NCBI GenBank assembly: GCA_017415185.1
Contig: JAFQHZ010000017.1
Span: 1-64,000, forward strand
Origin: Candidatus Gastranaerophilales bacterium
GTDB taxonomy: Bacteria; Cyanobacteriota; Vampirovibrionia; Gastranaerophilales; Gastranaerophilaceae
Reading direction: 5' to 3'
DNA: 64,000 nucleotides
How positions within the stretch are numbered: the stretch's first letter is position 1; every line of letters begins with the position of its first letter. Position numbers and translations under genes: made by a program. Shown here one piece after another: positions 44,121 to 53,160 of the stretch. The notes beneath the pieces are model-generated. The model worked only from the letters and a program-made list of their open reading frames with translations. It searched no databases and was not told the origin of the DNA.

Positions 44121-44138
44121 GTTTAAAGGAATTTTACT

Positions 44139-45899
44139 ATGACAAAGAAAATTATCATTTCTGAAAAAGATAATATCGCAGCGGTTTTAGAAGACAACAA
44201 GGTTTGCGAATTTTTCGTTTCAAAAGGAGATGTTTTATTAGGCGATGTTTATTTGTCTCGTGTGGATAACGTTCTTCCTTCAATTGAAGCAGCGTTTGTT
44301 GATGTGGGAATGAGCGATAAAATGGGCTTTATTCATACCGATGATATTATGGGCAAAGGAACTTTAAAAGAAAAAGTTAAACCAAACCAAAAATTAATCG
44401 TTCAAGTTGTTAAAGAACCAACAGGACACAAAGGTCCAAGAGTGACAACTGCTTTATCTTTGCCTGGAAGATTTTTGGTTTTATTGCCTGATGAAAAAGG
44501 TGTAAATGTTTCTAAGAAAATCACTTCTCAAAAAGAAAGAGCAAGATTAAAATCAATCGTTAGTCTTTTGAAGCCTGTTGGCGTAGGCGTGATTGTAAGG
44601 ACAGAAGCAGAAGGACAATCTGACGCTGAAATTCAAGAAGATTTAGAAATTTTATTAGAAAAATGGAATTCAATTGTTAATGCTGCCGATAGCGCAAATC
44701 CTCCAACTTTATTATATCGTGACCAAGATTTGTTATATCGAGTAATTCGTGAAGCATGTGATAGCGAAGTTGAAGAAATCGTTGTTGATACTGCTTTTGC
44801 GCTTCATAGAACAACGCAACTTTTGCAACATTGGAACATGCAAGTTAGAGTTTCAATGCATAAAGGAAACGACCCATTATTAGTTTCAACAGGCGTTAAT
44901 AAAGAAATTGAAAAGGCTCTTAATACAAGAGTTAATCTTCCATTAGGCGGATATTTATTTATTCAACAAACAGAAGCATTGACAGTGGTTGATGTAAACT
45001 CTGGTAAATTTACATCTTCATCAAATCAAGCTGAAACAATATTAAAGACAAATATGCAAGCAGCGGATGAAATTGCTCGTCAATTGAAACTAAGAAATAT
45101 TGGTGGGATGGTAATAGTTGATTTTATCGATATGGCTTCTCGTATGGATAAATTGGCATTATTGGAACATTTTGAATTGACTCTTGAAAAAGACAAAGCA
45201 AAGCCTCAAATTGGTCAATTGTCTGATTTGGGATTAGTTGAATTGACTCGTCATCGTCAAGGTCAAAGTTTGTCTGAAATTTTCACAAAAAAATGTGATA
45301 AATGTAACGGACAAGGTTTCATTATAGACGATTTAAAATTTGCAACAGCGACTGCTGTTGGCGAAAATAGGGCAAAATTAAACAAAATTAAAGGTCCATT
45401 TGGTTCAAACTTTAATTCATCAGAGCAAGCGCCAAATCAAAACAATAAAAATCACAAATTTGATAAAAATAATAGACGTGACAAAAATAAAAATCGTCAT
45501 CAAAACAAAGAATTCACTCAAGAACAACAAAATGAAGAAATGAATTTAGAACAACAAAATCAACAAGTTCAAATTCAAGAGCAAGAAGTTTTGACTCCAA
45601 CAAAAGTGAATGAATTGATTGATGATTTAATCAAAGACGTTGTAATCGACGGGGCTATTGAGGCTGTTGAAGAAAGAAAAGAAGAAGTTAAAGAAGAAAC
45701 TAAAGAAGAAGTAAAATTGGAAGAAAAAGAGGAAAAACCTGCTAAAAAACTTTCAAGAAAAGCTAAGAAAACCAAGAAAAAAGAAGAAAATGAACCTTTA
45801 GCTTCTCAAACTTCAGAAGAAGAAAAACAAACTGAAGAACCGAAAGAAGAAAAACCAAAAAGAAGGACAAGAAAAACAAGTGCTAAAAAAACTTCCTAA
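44139..45899 (+). CDS. rng: Ribonuclease G/E family protein
   Basis: 586 residues. S1-type RNA binding domain at about 35-120 (S-R-V-D-N-V-L-P-S-I-E-A-A-F-V-D-V-G), catalytic DNase I-like domain with the two metal-binding Asp in V-V-D-V-N-S-G and I-V-D-F-I-D-M, and the zinc-link C-D-K-C (Cys 386 and 389). The C-terminal 190 residues are low complexity: Asn/Gln-rich, then Glu/Lys-rich, ending Arg/Lys-rich. This tail replaces the RNase E scaffold domain and could bind RNA or partners. It processes rRNA and initiates mRNA decay. AAGGA ribosome binding site; overlaps the next gene by 20 bases. Confidence 0.93.
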   Translation: MTKKIIISEKDNIAAVLEDNKVCEFFVSKGDVLLGDVYLSRVDNVLPSIEAAFVDVGMSDKMGFIHTDDIMGKGTLKEKVKPNQKLIVQVVKEPTGHKGPRVTTALSLPGRFLVLLPDEKGVNVSKKITSQKERARLKSIVSLLKPVGVGVIVRTEAEGQSDAEIQEDLEILLEKWNSIVNAADSANPPTLLYRDQDLLYRVIREACDSEVEEIVVDTAFALHRTTQLLQHWNMQVRVSMHKGNDPLLVSTGVNKEIEKALNTRVNLPLGGYLFIQQTEALTVVDVNSGKFTSSSNQAETILKTNMQAADEIARQLKLRNIGGMVIVDFIDMASRMDKLALLEHFELTLEKDKAKPQIGQLSDLGLVELTRHRQGQSLSEIFTKKCDKCNGQGFIIDDLKFATATAVGENRAKLNKIKGPFGSNFNSSEQAPNQNNKNHKFDKNNRRDKNKNRHQNKEFTQEQQNEEMNLEQQNQQVQIQEQEVLTPTKVNELIDDLIKDVVIDGAIEAVEERKEEVKEETKEEVKLEEKEEKPAKKLSRKAKKTKKKEENEPLASQTSEEEKQTEEPKEEKPKRRTRKTSAKKTS

Positions 45900-46311
45900 A
45901 ATCCTTTATATAGTTTGCATAATATCTTTTTTAAGCTTGAATCCAAGCGCTTTGGCGGACAAAAATGCTGCTGCTTTGAAAAATGTGACAGCAGAACAAA
46001 TGAATTTTGTTCAGCAAGACGTTAAGGTTAATGATTTAGATATTGAGCCTATAAACACTCAAGCAGTCAAAAAAGACGTTATTCCAGACACACAAAAGGA
46101 AGGCAAAAAAGTTGCAGCATATTTTTTAAGAGCAATGCTCGGTGTGCTTTTTTGTTCAATAATTTTATATTTGATTTTGGTATTTGTTAAAAAATATTAT
46201 AGCAGTGCTTTTGTGAATCCAGAAGAAGAGGAATATTTTGAAGCGTTTGATTTGACAACACCAAACAACAAACAAGACGCACTTAAGACTTTTTTAAACA
46301 GAACAAAATAA
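45880..46311 (+). CDS. Membrane protein with signal peptide, possibly FliO-like
   Basis: 143 residues from a GTG at 45880 inside the rng 3' end, with AGAAGG about 13 bases upstream. N-terminal signal-like helix (about 8-24) ends A-L-A. A transmembrane helix lies at about 85-107 (F-L-R-A-M-L-G-V-L-F-C-S-I), then a short acidic cytoplasmic tail with E-E-E-E-Y-F. A small periplasmic head, one helix and a cytoplasmic tail is the FliO plan, and fliN is in this window, but the sequence evidence is weak. Otherwise unknown. Confidence 0.55.
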   Translation: MLKKLPKILYIVCIISFLSLNPSALADKNAAALKNVTAEQMNFVQQDVKVNDLDIEPINTQAVKKDVIPDTQKEGKKVAAYFLRAMLGVLFCSIILYLILVFVKKYYSSAFVNPEEEEYFEAFDLTTPNNKQDALKTFLNRTK

Positions 46312-47604
46312 TTATTGTAATAAATTCATCATTTCTATAAATTCGGGGAATGATGAATTTATGCAATTAAAACCATCAATTGTCATTTCTTTTTTATTTA
46401 TTAAAGATAAAACATAATAACTCATAGCCAATCTATGGTCTAGATGGGTTTTAAGGGTTGCATTTGAATTGATTTTGTTTTTTCCTGTAATTTCAAAGCC
46501 ATCTTCAAATTCTTCTATTTTGATTCCAAGCTCTTTAAAGGATTCTGTGACTGTTTTTATTCTGTCTGATTCTTTATTTCTTAAATCTTGCGCATCTTTT
46601 ATTATTGATTTGCCGTTTGCTTGGGTTGCCAAAACTGCCAAAATTGGAATTTCATCAATTAAACGAGGAATTATATCGCCAGAAATTTCAAAAGGTTTGA
46701 TGTTTTCGCTGTATGTTACTTTGATGTCGGCAACTTTTTCATTGCAAATTGTTCTTTGGTTTAATAATTCAAAATTGATTTGTGCTTGTTCAAAAACGTC
46801 AATTATGCCTGTTCTTGTTGGATTTATTCCAACATTTTTAATGACAATTGAAGAATTTGGAACAATTGCCGCTGCAACCATAAAAAATGCTGCGCTTGAA
46901 ATATCGCCTACTATTTCAAGGTTTTTTGGAGTTAATTTCGAAGGGATAATTTCGCTATAAAAGCCATTTTCGTCTTTTCCTGTTGAAATTTGGGCTTCTA
47001 AATATTCAAGCATAATTTCTGAATGATTTCGAGACAAATTTGGTTCATAAATTTTTGTTTTGCCATTTGCGCCTAATCCTGCTAATAACAAACAGCTTTT
47101 AACTTGGGCTGAGGCAATTTGAGAATAATATGTTATTCCTTTGAGCTTATTTCCTTCAATTTTAAGTGGTAATTTGTTGTTGTTTGATTCGATTTTTGCG
47201 CCCATTTGGCTTAATGGCTCAATAACACGCTTCATTGGGCGTTTAGATAAACTTTCGTCGCCTTTTAATTCGATATTAAAGTCTTGCCAAGCAAAAAAAC
47301 CAGATAAAAGTCTTGTTGTGGTGCCTGAATTGCCGCAATATAGCGATTCTTTGGGAGAAAAGAAACCATTTGTTGAGTCAAGAATTAAATCTCTTTTTGA
47401 AATGAATTGGTGTTTTACGCCTAGTTTTTCAAAAATTTTAAGAGTATTTAGGCAATCTTCGCCTAAAGAAAGGTTCTTGATTTCAATTTTTCCTTTCGTT
47501 AATGCGCCAAAGATTATCGCTCTATGAGATATAGATTTATCGGGTGGAATAGTGATTTCACCCGATAAACCGTTGATATTTTGTTTTGTTTTTAAATTAT
47601 CCAT
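46312..47604 (-). CDS. aroA: 3-phosphoshikimate 1-carboxyvinyltransferase (EPSP synthase)
   Basis: Sixth step of the shikimate pathway: joins PEP and shikimate-3-phosphate. 430 residues. P-P-D-K-S-I-S-H-R near 17-25, C-G-N-S-G-T-T-T-R near 89-97, S-A-Q-V-K-S near 165, D-E-I-P near 310 and D-H-R-L-A-M near 390 are all in place. The ATG overlaps the speE stop by eight bases, so aroA is expressed from the speE promoter. Having G-N-S-G-T-T rather than the glyphosate-tolerant G-N-A-A-T form is consistent with a standard enzyme. Confidence 0.96.
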   Translation of the reverse strand: MDNLKTKQNINGLSGEITIPPDKSISHRAIIFGALTKGKIEIKNLSLGEDCLNTLKIFEKLGVKHQFISKRDLILDSTNGFFSPKESLYCGNSGTTTRLLSGFFAWQDFNIELKGDESLSKRPMKRVIEPLSQMGAKIESNNNKLPLKIEGNKLKGITYYSQIASAQVKSCLLLAGLGANGKTKIYEPNLSRNHSEIMLEYLEAQISTGKDENGFYSEIIPSKLTPKNLEIVGDISSAAFFMVAAAIVPNSSIVIKNVGINPTRTGIIDVFEQAQINFELLNQRTICNEKVADIKVTYSENIKPFEISGDIIPRLIDEIPILAVLATQANGKSIIKDAQDLRNKESDRIKTVTESFKELGIKIEEFEDGFEITGKNKINSNATLKTHLDHRLAMSYYVLSLINKKEMTIDGFNCINSSFPEFIEMMNLLQ

Positions 47605-48448
47605 TAGCTAATTCTTTAACAAAGTTTGGAACAGCAAAAACTGCGCTGTGAAGTTCTCTATTGTATATTTTACAAGTTTTTTGAATTGCTGCCGCTCTTT
47701 GTTCGTCGATTTTAGTGTAATCTCTTGGAATTTCAACATCGTCAGAGCAAAAGCCCCAAGACCAATATCCGCCAGGATATGTTGGCATTGGACCGCAATA
47801 TGGAGCAACATTTTTAAATACTCTTCTTAACATTTGATATGTTTTTTGCATGTTTTCGCTTTGTGCAAAGGGTCCTTCTGTTTGAGGAACAACAATTCCG
47901 CCTTTTTTAAGAGCACGCTTAACGTTGTTATAAAAATTATCATTAAACAAGCCTTCCCCAGGACCTATTGGGTCTGTTGAATCAGATAAAACAACATCAT
48001 ATTCGTTTTCTTTTCCTTTGATGAATTCAACAGCGTCTTGGATTAAAACGTTTACTCGAGGGTCGTCTAAAGCACAAGAAATTGTTGGTTGATATTTTTT
48101 ACATCCTTCAACAACATCTCCATCAATTTCAACCATATCAACCCTTTTAACTGATGGATGTTTGAGAATTTCTCTAACAGTTCCGCCATCTCCTCCGCCA
48201 ATAACTAAAACGGTTTGTGGGTTTGGATGTGTCAACATTGGAATATGAACAATCATTTCATGATAGAAAAATTCGTCTCTTTCTGTTGTCATCATTAAGC
48301 CATCAAGAGTCATGACATTTCCAAAAGCACGAGAATGAAAGAAGTCTATTTGTTGATAAGGTGATTTTATAGAAAACAAATCTTTATCTTTTTCAATTGC
48401 AATCCCAAAGCCCTCAGGCGTAATTTCATGGTAAAGATTCTCAGGCAT
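47597..48448 (-). CDS. speE: Polyamine aminopropyltransferase (spermidine synthase)
   Basis: Transfers aminopropyl from decarboxylated AdoMet (made by SpeD, 5167-5616) to putrescine. 283 residues, typical bacterial SpeE. G-G-G-D-G-G-T-V-R-E near 84-93 binds the nucleotide; V-E-I-D follows; the catalytic Asp lies in D-S-T-D-P-I-G-P. The T-L-D-G-L-M-M-T-T-E-R-D-E segment is also typical. AAGGA precedes the ATG by about nine bases. Co-transcribed with aroA. Confidence 0.96.
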   Translation of the reverse strand: MPENLYHEITPEGFGIAIEKDKDLFSIKSPYQQIDFFHSRAFGNVMTLDGLMMTTERDEFFYHEMIVHIPMLTHPNPQTVLVIGGGDGGTVREILKHPSVKRVDMVEIDGDVVEGCKKYQPTISCALDDPRVNVLIQDAVEFIKGKENEYDVVLSDSTDPIGPGEGLFNDNFYNNVKRALKKGGIVVPQTEGPFAQSENMQKTYQMLRRVFKNVAPYCGPMPTYPGGYWSWGFCSDDVEIPRDYTKIDEQRAAAIQKTCKIYNRELHSAVFAVPNFVKELANG

Positions 48449-48511
48449 TATTTTTTCCTTTATTTAACTTAAAACTTTGATTTAATTATACAAAAAAATT
48501 AGCTATTTTGT

Positions 48512-48517
48512 TATAAT
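48512..48517 (+). promoter_or_regulatory. -10 element of the gene at 48526
   Basis: TATAAT, then eight bases, then ATG at 48526: a nearly leaderless layout without ribosome binding site. Confidence 0.5.
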
Positions 48518-48525
48518 AATTTCTA

Positions 48526-48831
48526 ATGAAAAGTAAAAATAAAATCATGGATTCATTTGAAGAATTTATTGCCTTGCCATTGTCTATTTTAAAAAATAGA
48601 ATTATTCAAATTACAGGCTTTAAATCTGATTTTATTGAGTCAAAATCAATCAATGTTGAGCTTGATGATAACACAGTTAGAATAAATTGCATTAATAGCG
48701 AAAGCGCTTATAATCTTTTAAGCAGCGTGATATATAAACGTGAACAACGAAGAAAAGCTCTTTTAGAACAAAGATTGCAACAGCAAGAAGAAAAAGAAAA
48801 TCCTGCATTGCTTGCGATTGTTAAAGGCTAA
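48526..48831 (+). CDS. Small hypothetical protein
   Basis: 101 residues, not recognised. An N-terminal helical part, a short beta hairpin (V-E-L-D-D-N-T-V-R-I-N-C-I) and a long charged helix with Arg/Gln/Glu runs (about 68-95). No signal or membrane segment. The TATAAT shortly before the ATG supports expression. Its last four bases overlap the convergent HTH gene. Confidence 0.55.
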   Translation: MKSKNKIMDSFEEFIALPLSILKNRIIQITGFKSDFIESKSINVELDDNTVRINCINSESAYNLLSSVIYKREQRRKALLEQRLQQQEEKENPALLAIVKG

Positions 48832-49493
48832 GAATTTTCCCTTGTTAGCTTAATTAATTCAACAAATCTTTTTGATAATTCCACTTGTGAAATTTTCATT
48901 TCTCTTGCGATATCGGTTTGGTTATATTTTTTGATATAGCGAAGGGCAAAAATTTCATAATATCTTTTCTTTGGAAATTTAGAATCGATAATTTTTACAA
49001 TTTGAATTAATTTTTCAATTGTATATTCGGAAACTCTTTTTTGAGGGCAAAAATCTAATGGATCGATGAGCATATCTGAAGAATCATATTTTTCGCTTCT
49101 TTGAATTTCTTCTTTCAAATTGATAACGCTTTTTGTTGCTTTGTGCATTCTGAATTCTTCTTCGAGTTCTTCTTGTTCTGTTAGAGGGCTTTTTTTAAGT
49201 TGAACAATTTCTTCTTGAAGGCGAGAATTATGCTCAATTTGTCGATACACTTTTGTTTGTTCATATTTTCTTTTTTCTTTGATAATTTGTTCCATGCAAG
49301 AATCGCAAATCATCATAAGATGTCTTTTTAAACGTGCAGTATCACGAATTGCGTCCATTAATAAATATGATTTTTTATAAATGGCTTCGCAAAATAATTC
49401 GATTAATTCTTCATTTCCTCGAAATTTGGCGCTTTCTCTGATGACGGTTTCAATGAGCATTCTATGCTCTGCATTTATTTGTAATTTTTTCAT
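48828..49493 (-). CDS. HTH protein with sigma-70 region 4-like C-terminus
   Basis: 221 residues. The C-terminal 50 residues (F-A-L-R-Y-I-K-K-Y-N-Q-T-D-I-A-R-E-M-K-I-S-Q-V-E-L-S-K-R) read like the helix-turn-helix of sigma region 4. The N-terminal half is helical with Glu/Lys-rich coiled-coil stretches and does not show a clear -10-binding region 2, so it may be a divergent sigma factor or an unrelated regulator. The ATG at 49493 has AGGA seven bases upstream; a GTG at 49508 is less likely. It is monocistronic and faces away from bamA. Confidence 0.6.
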   Translation of the reverse strand: MKKLQINAEHRMLIETVIRESAKFRGNEELIELFCEAIYKKSYLLMDAIRDTARLKRHLMMICDSCMEQIIKEKRKYEQTKVYRQIEHNSRLQEEIVQLKKSPLTEQEELEEEFRMHKATKSVINLKEEIQRSEKYDSSDMLIDPLDFCPQKRVSEYTIEKLIQIVKIIDSKFPKKRYYEIFALRYIKKYNQTDIAREMKISQVELSKRFVELIKLTRENS

Positions 49494-49611
49494 TTTTAAA
49501 TCCTGCACAATAAAATATTAGTATAAATAATTACATTCTGACACTTTGTTTACATTTTTTGTAACAATTCATTTCAAAAAGTAAGCCAAATTATCGATTT
49601 TCTTAATTTAT

Positions 49612-49640
49612 TTGGACTTCATTGATTTTAGATATATAAT
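49612..49640 (+). promoter_or_regulatory. Promoter of bamA
   Basis: TTGGAC (49612-49617), 17-base spacer, TATAAT (49635-49640). It gives a leader of about 36 bases with a weak GGAATAG site before the ATG at 49683. Confidence 0.75.
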
Positions 49641-49682
49641 ATTACATAGAAAATTATCGTCTTAAATTTTGACTTGGAATAG

Positions 49683-51872
49683 ATGAGAAAAATTCATATA
49701 AAAACTTTAATTATTTTGACGTTTTTGTCTTTATATATTGGGCAAGGCGCCTTTTGCGATGAATTAAATGTTGTTAGCGATGTAAATCAACAAAAGCAAG
49801 GAATCAACGTTAGCAATTTCAAGTCATTTTTTAATAAAAAAAATAAAAAACAGCAAACTCCAAAAGAGATAAAGCTTGAAGAAACAGAGCTTGATAGGTC
49901 TACTTTTTCTATGTTTGAAGAAGAGGAAGAGTCTCTTTCGCCTTTAAATTCTGAAGTTAAAAAACCAAAAAAACAAAAGAAAAAAACAAAATTTAATCTG
50001 TTCAAAAAGAAAAATAAAAAACAAGACGATTCAAAAATTCAAAATGAAAATATTCAAGAAGAACCAATCCAAGACGAGTTTTTCGACAATTCGGTTGTTC
50101 AGGATGAAACATATATAAACGATACAGATGTCGTTTATATTCAAGAAGTTGAAATATTTGGCAATAATTTGCTTGATGTTAATTATATTAAAGAGCAAAT
50201 TAAATCAAAAGAAGGCTATCAATATATTCGTTCTGATGTTACAAACGATTTAAGGTCTTTATATAATACTGGATATTTTACTCAAAATTTAAGAGCGTTA
50301 CCAATTAAAATCGATAACAATAACGTTAAATTAAGAATTATTTTAGAAGAAAATCCTCCCGTTGTTGGTTTTGGTGTTGTTGGAAATAATAGCATTTCAA
50401 CAAGCGAAATTTTAAAGATTTTAAACCAATACAAAGGCAAACCTCAAAATATTTTAGGAATTAACAACGCAATTAATGAAATTCAAGAATTGTATTCTAC
50501 TCGTGGATATATTCTTGCTCGAGTTGCGAAAGTTGCCGATGATCCTGATGGATATGTTAATTTTTTAATTGATGAAGGCGTAATTGGGGATATTATTGTT
50601 GAAGGAAATAATAAAACAAAAGATTTCATAGTTAAAAGAAATATTTTCTTGCAACCTGGTTCTGTATATAACGAAAACACAATGCGCTCTGATATTTTGC
50701 GCTTGATGGGAACTCAAGCTTTTAGAGATGTTCAAAGGGAATTGACTCAAGACGAGCAAACTGGTCTTTATGATGTTCACATTTCCCTTGAAGAACAAAG
50801 AACGGGAAGAATATCTCTTGGGGTTGGTATTGATTCTGCTTCAGGCTTTTTCGGTTCTGTTGGTTTTGGAGAAAACAACTTTAGAGGCTTAGGACAAAAG
50901 CTTAACTTGAATTTGCTTGCCGGTACTGGCGTTTTGATGAATGACAGCTCTGTAATCGACAAAGCGAATTTCCAAGGCGAATTAAGCTTCTTGGAGCCAA
51001 TGTTTAAACGTGAAAATCAATCTTTGGCACTTCGTGGGTTTGCAAGATATTATGGCAGTTACCAAGTGCCTTTAGCAATCGAAAAAAGATTTGGTGCTGA
51101 AGCAACAATCGCAAGAAGATTTACAACTTATAAAAATTTATCTGGTTCAATTGCCTTCGGAGTTGAAAGCGTTTCTTTGGATGAAGGCGACGGAACAAAA
51201 ATGCGTGCAAAATATGCGCAACATGGCATAGATTGGGCTAATCGTGACAAAGAACTTGATGGTGGATTCTTCATCAAGGTTACTCCTGCTTTAATTTACG
51301 ACACAAGAGATTCTTCTGTTAATGCTCGTCATGGTGTATTGGCTAGAGTTATGCTTGAAGAAAATCTCGGAATTTCGGGAGAAACATTTGGTAAATTGCA
51401 CGGTATGATTAGAAGATTTGCACCATTAGGCAAAAAATCATCCATTGTTTTCACTGCTCGTGCAGGCGGAAAATTACATGGCGATATGCCTGATTTTGCT
51501 GGTTTTGCGCTCGGCGGTCCATATACGCTTAGAGGCTTCAATATTTCTGAAGTTGGTGTGGGCGATGGATATATGTTGGGAAGTGCTGAAATGCGTGTTC
51601 CTGTACCATTTATTGATAGACTTACATCAAACTCTTTCTTGAACAATTTAAGACTTGCAGCTTTTGTTGATGCAGGAACATTGTTTGGAGAAACAATCGG
51701 GTCTAAAATATATGATAAACCTGGTTATGCAATTACGGCCGGGGTTGGCTTAAGGGTATTTATTCCAGGACTTGGTCCAATCAACTTAGATTATGGTATT
51801 CCATTAACAAATACTGCTGGTGCTGATAGGGCAAATGGCTTCTTCACATTTGGAATGGGAGAAATGTATTAA
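49683..51872 (+). CDS. bamA: Outer membrane assembly protein, BamA/Omp85 family
   Basis: 729 residues. A signal peptide (about 1-25) is followed by an unusual Lys/Glu-rich low-complexity stretch (about 35-140). POTRA domains follow at about 150-370 (I-Q-E-V-E-I-F-G-N-N, V-V-G-F-G-V-V-G-N-N-S-I, G-D-I-I-V-E-G-N-N-K-T-K), then a C-terminal beta barrel with L-G-G-P-Y-T-L-R-G-F and final G-M-G-E-M-Y. It inserts barrel proteins into the outer membrane. Three POTRAs rather than five resemble the cyanobacterial form. The low-complexity linker may cross the periplasm or bind peptidoglycan. Confidence 0.92.
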   Translation: MRKIHIKTLIILTFLSLYIGQGAFCDELNVVSDVNQQKQGINVSNFKSFFNKKNKKQQTPKEIKLEETELDRSTFSMFEEEEESLSPLNSEVKKPKKQKKKTKFNLFKKKNKKQDDSKIQNENIQEEPIQDEFFDNSVVQDETYINDTDVVYIQEVEIFGNNLLDVNYIKEQIKSKEGYQYIRSDVTNDLRSLYNTGYFTQNLRALPIKIDNNNVKLRIILEENPPVVGFGVVGNNSISTSEILKILNQYKGKPQNILGINNAINEIQELYSTRGYILARVAKVADDPDGYVNFLIDEGVIGDIIVEGNNKTKDFIVKRNIFLQPGSVYNENTMRSDILRLMGTQAFRDVQRELTQDEQTGLYDVHISLEEQRTGRISLGVGIDSASGFFGSVGFGENNFRGLGQKLNLNLLAGTGVLMNDSSVIDKANFQGELSFLEPMFKRENQSLALRGFARYYGSYQVPLAIEKRFGAEATIARRFTTYKNLSGSIAFGVESVSLDEGDGTKMRAKYAQHGIDWANRDKELDGGFFIKVTPALIYDTRDSSVNARHGVLARVMLEENLGISGETFGKLHGMIRRFAPLGKKSSIVFTARAGGKLHGDMPDFAGFALGGPYTLRGFNISEVGVGDGYMLGSAEMRVPVPFIDRLTSNSFLNNLRLAAFVDAGTLFGETIGSKIYDKPGYAITAGVGLRVFIPGLGPINLDYGIPLTNTAGADRANGFFTFGMGEMY

Positions 51873-51873
51873 T

Positions 51874-51903
51874 AAAAATTCCTGAATTAATTCAGGAATT
51901 TTT
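51874..51903. terminator. Bidirectional intrinsic terminator
   Basis: Arms AAAAATTCCTGAA (51874-51886) and TTCAGGAATTTTT (51891-51903) around TTAA, between bamA and the convergent response regulator. Confidence 0.92.
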
Positions 51904-53158
51904 TTATCCAATGAAATATGTCTTCAATTTCGTATGGTTTTGGGATATATAAATCTGCGCCTGTTTTTAGAATTTCTTTTTTGTTTAAATATGATGATGA
52001 GAAAATTAGTTTTGTGTTTTCTTTGCAGACAAATTTTGCAATTTCAAGTATATTTGTTTCTTTTTTGTTGCCCCAATCTAAAATAACAACATTGGGCTTT
52101 AATTCTTTATATGTTTTTAAAAAATCTTCTTTGCTTGAGACGGTTTTGGCTATAATATTGTTTATTTCGCAAACATTTTTTAATAAATATGATAATGCGC
52201 TGTCGGGTTCAAAAATTAAAACTTTTTGTTCTTTTTGCGAAATTTCGCCTTTTAATTTAAAGCGGTCAATAATGTAACTTGAAGAATTTTTATCCACGCA
52301 TAATTCAATTAATTCATAAAGCTTATTCAAAATTGTTTTGTAATCGGAACTTTTATTTTTTTCGATTATTGAAATATTTAACCTCATCAATCCTGTGTTT
52401 GTTTCTTTGATATTGTCATCAGATTGGATTGTGAAATTGTTTTCAAATTCATCTGTTGAATAAAATTTGTTTAAAATATTATCAAAAGCAAAAGACAAAA
52501 ATGAAGCAATTTTTTCTGCTTGCAATATTCCTGTGATTAATATTAATTCGTTGTCGTTAATGTGTCCTGAATAGTCGTTTTGGGCGGTTGTTGAATTAAT
52601 CATAGCACCAAGTGTTTGCAAAACTTTTTCATAAGCAATTTCGCCGTGGGTTTTTCGATATGATTCAATGTTTTTAATTTTAATTAAAAGATATGCTGAA
52701 GTTTCTTCTGTTTCGAAGCTTTTTTTAAGGGCTTTTATTGTAATGTTTTTATCGCTTAAATGGGTAACGGGATTTAAAAAACTTTCAATATATCTTCTTA
52801 AATGTGCACGAAAACGCATTTGGAATTCTTGTTTTGTAATTTCTTCTCCGATAAAATCGTCGGCTCCTGAATCAAGAATTTCAAGTTTGTCTTCTAAATC
52901 GTTAGATTTTGAAACAGCGATTATAATTGGACGAGAATTAAAAGTTAAAACTCTAATTTTTTTAATAAAATCAGAAAGTTTTTCTTTGATTGTGTCTGAA
53001 ATTATTATGAATTCAATTTCTTGTTTTTGAAGAACAAAAAGTGCATCAGATAAATTGTTTGTGATAATAACGTCTTGATTTTCAACTTCAATTAATTTTT
53101 TATATTTAATTGATTGTTCTTTTCTTTCGCTAATTATTAAAACTCGAGTTTTATACAA
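51887..53158 (-). CDS. Response regulator: REC, degenerate GGDEF-like, REC
   Basis: 423 residues. A first receiver domain (about 1-118) has a candidate phosphoacceptor Asp 55 (I-I-I-S-D). A central domain (about 125-300) has the GGDEF-cyclase shape, starting N-P-V-T-H-L, but the signature reads H-I-N-D-N-E-L, so cyclase activity is unlikely. A second receiver (about 312-423) has the phosphoacceptor Asp 361 in V-I-L-D-W-G and a K-P-Y-E near the end. No DNA-binding domain, so output is by protein contact. It starts two bases after the histidine kinase gene ends. Confidence 0.82.
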   Translation of the reverse strand: MYKTRVLIISERKEQSIKYKKLIEVENQDVIITNNLSDALFVLQKQEIEFIIISDTIKEKLSDFIKKIRVLTFNSRPIIIAVSKSNDLEDKLEILDSGADDFIGEEITKQEFQMRFRAHLRRYIESFLNPVTHLSDKNITIKALKKSFETEETSAYLLIKIKNIESYRKTHGEIAYEKVLQTLGAMINSTTAQNDYSGHINDNELILITGILQAEKIASFLSFAFDNILNKFYSTDEFENNFTIQSDDNIKETNTGLMRLNISIIEKNKSSDYKTILNKLYELIELCVDKNSSSYIIDRFKLKGEISQKEQKVLIFEPDSALSYLLKNVCEINNIIAKTVSSKEDFLKTYKELKPNVVILDWGNKKETNILEIAKFVCKENTKLIFSSSYLNKKEILKTGADLYIPKPYEIEDIFHWIKKFLN

Positions 53159-53160
53159 AG

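Noticed and set aside
48477-48517. Complete promoter TTGATT...TATAAT upstream of 48526
   Set aside because: The spacer would be 29 bases; only the -10 is kept.
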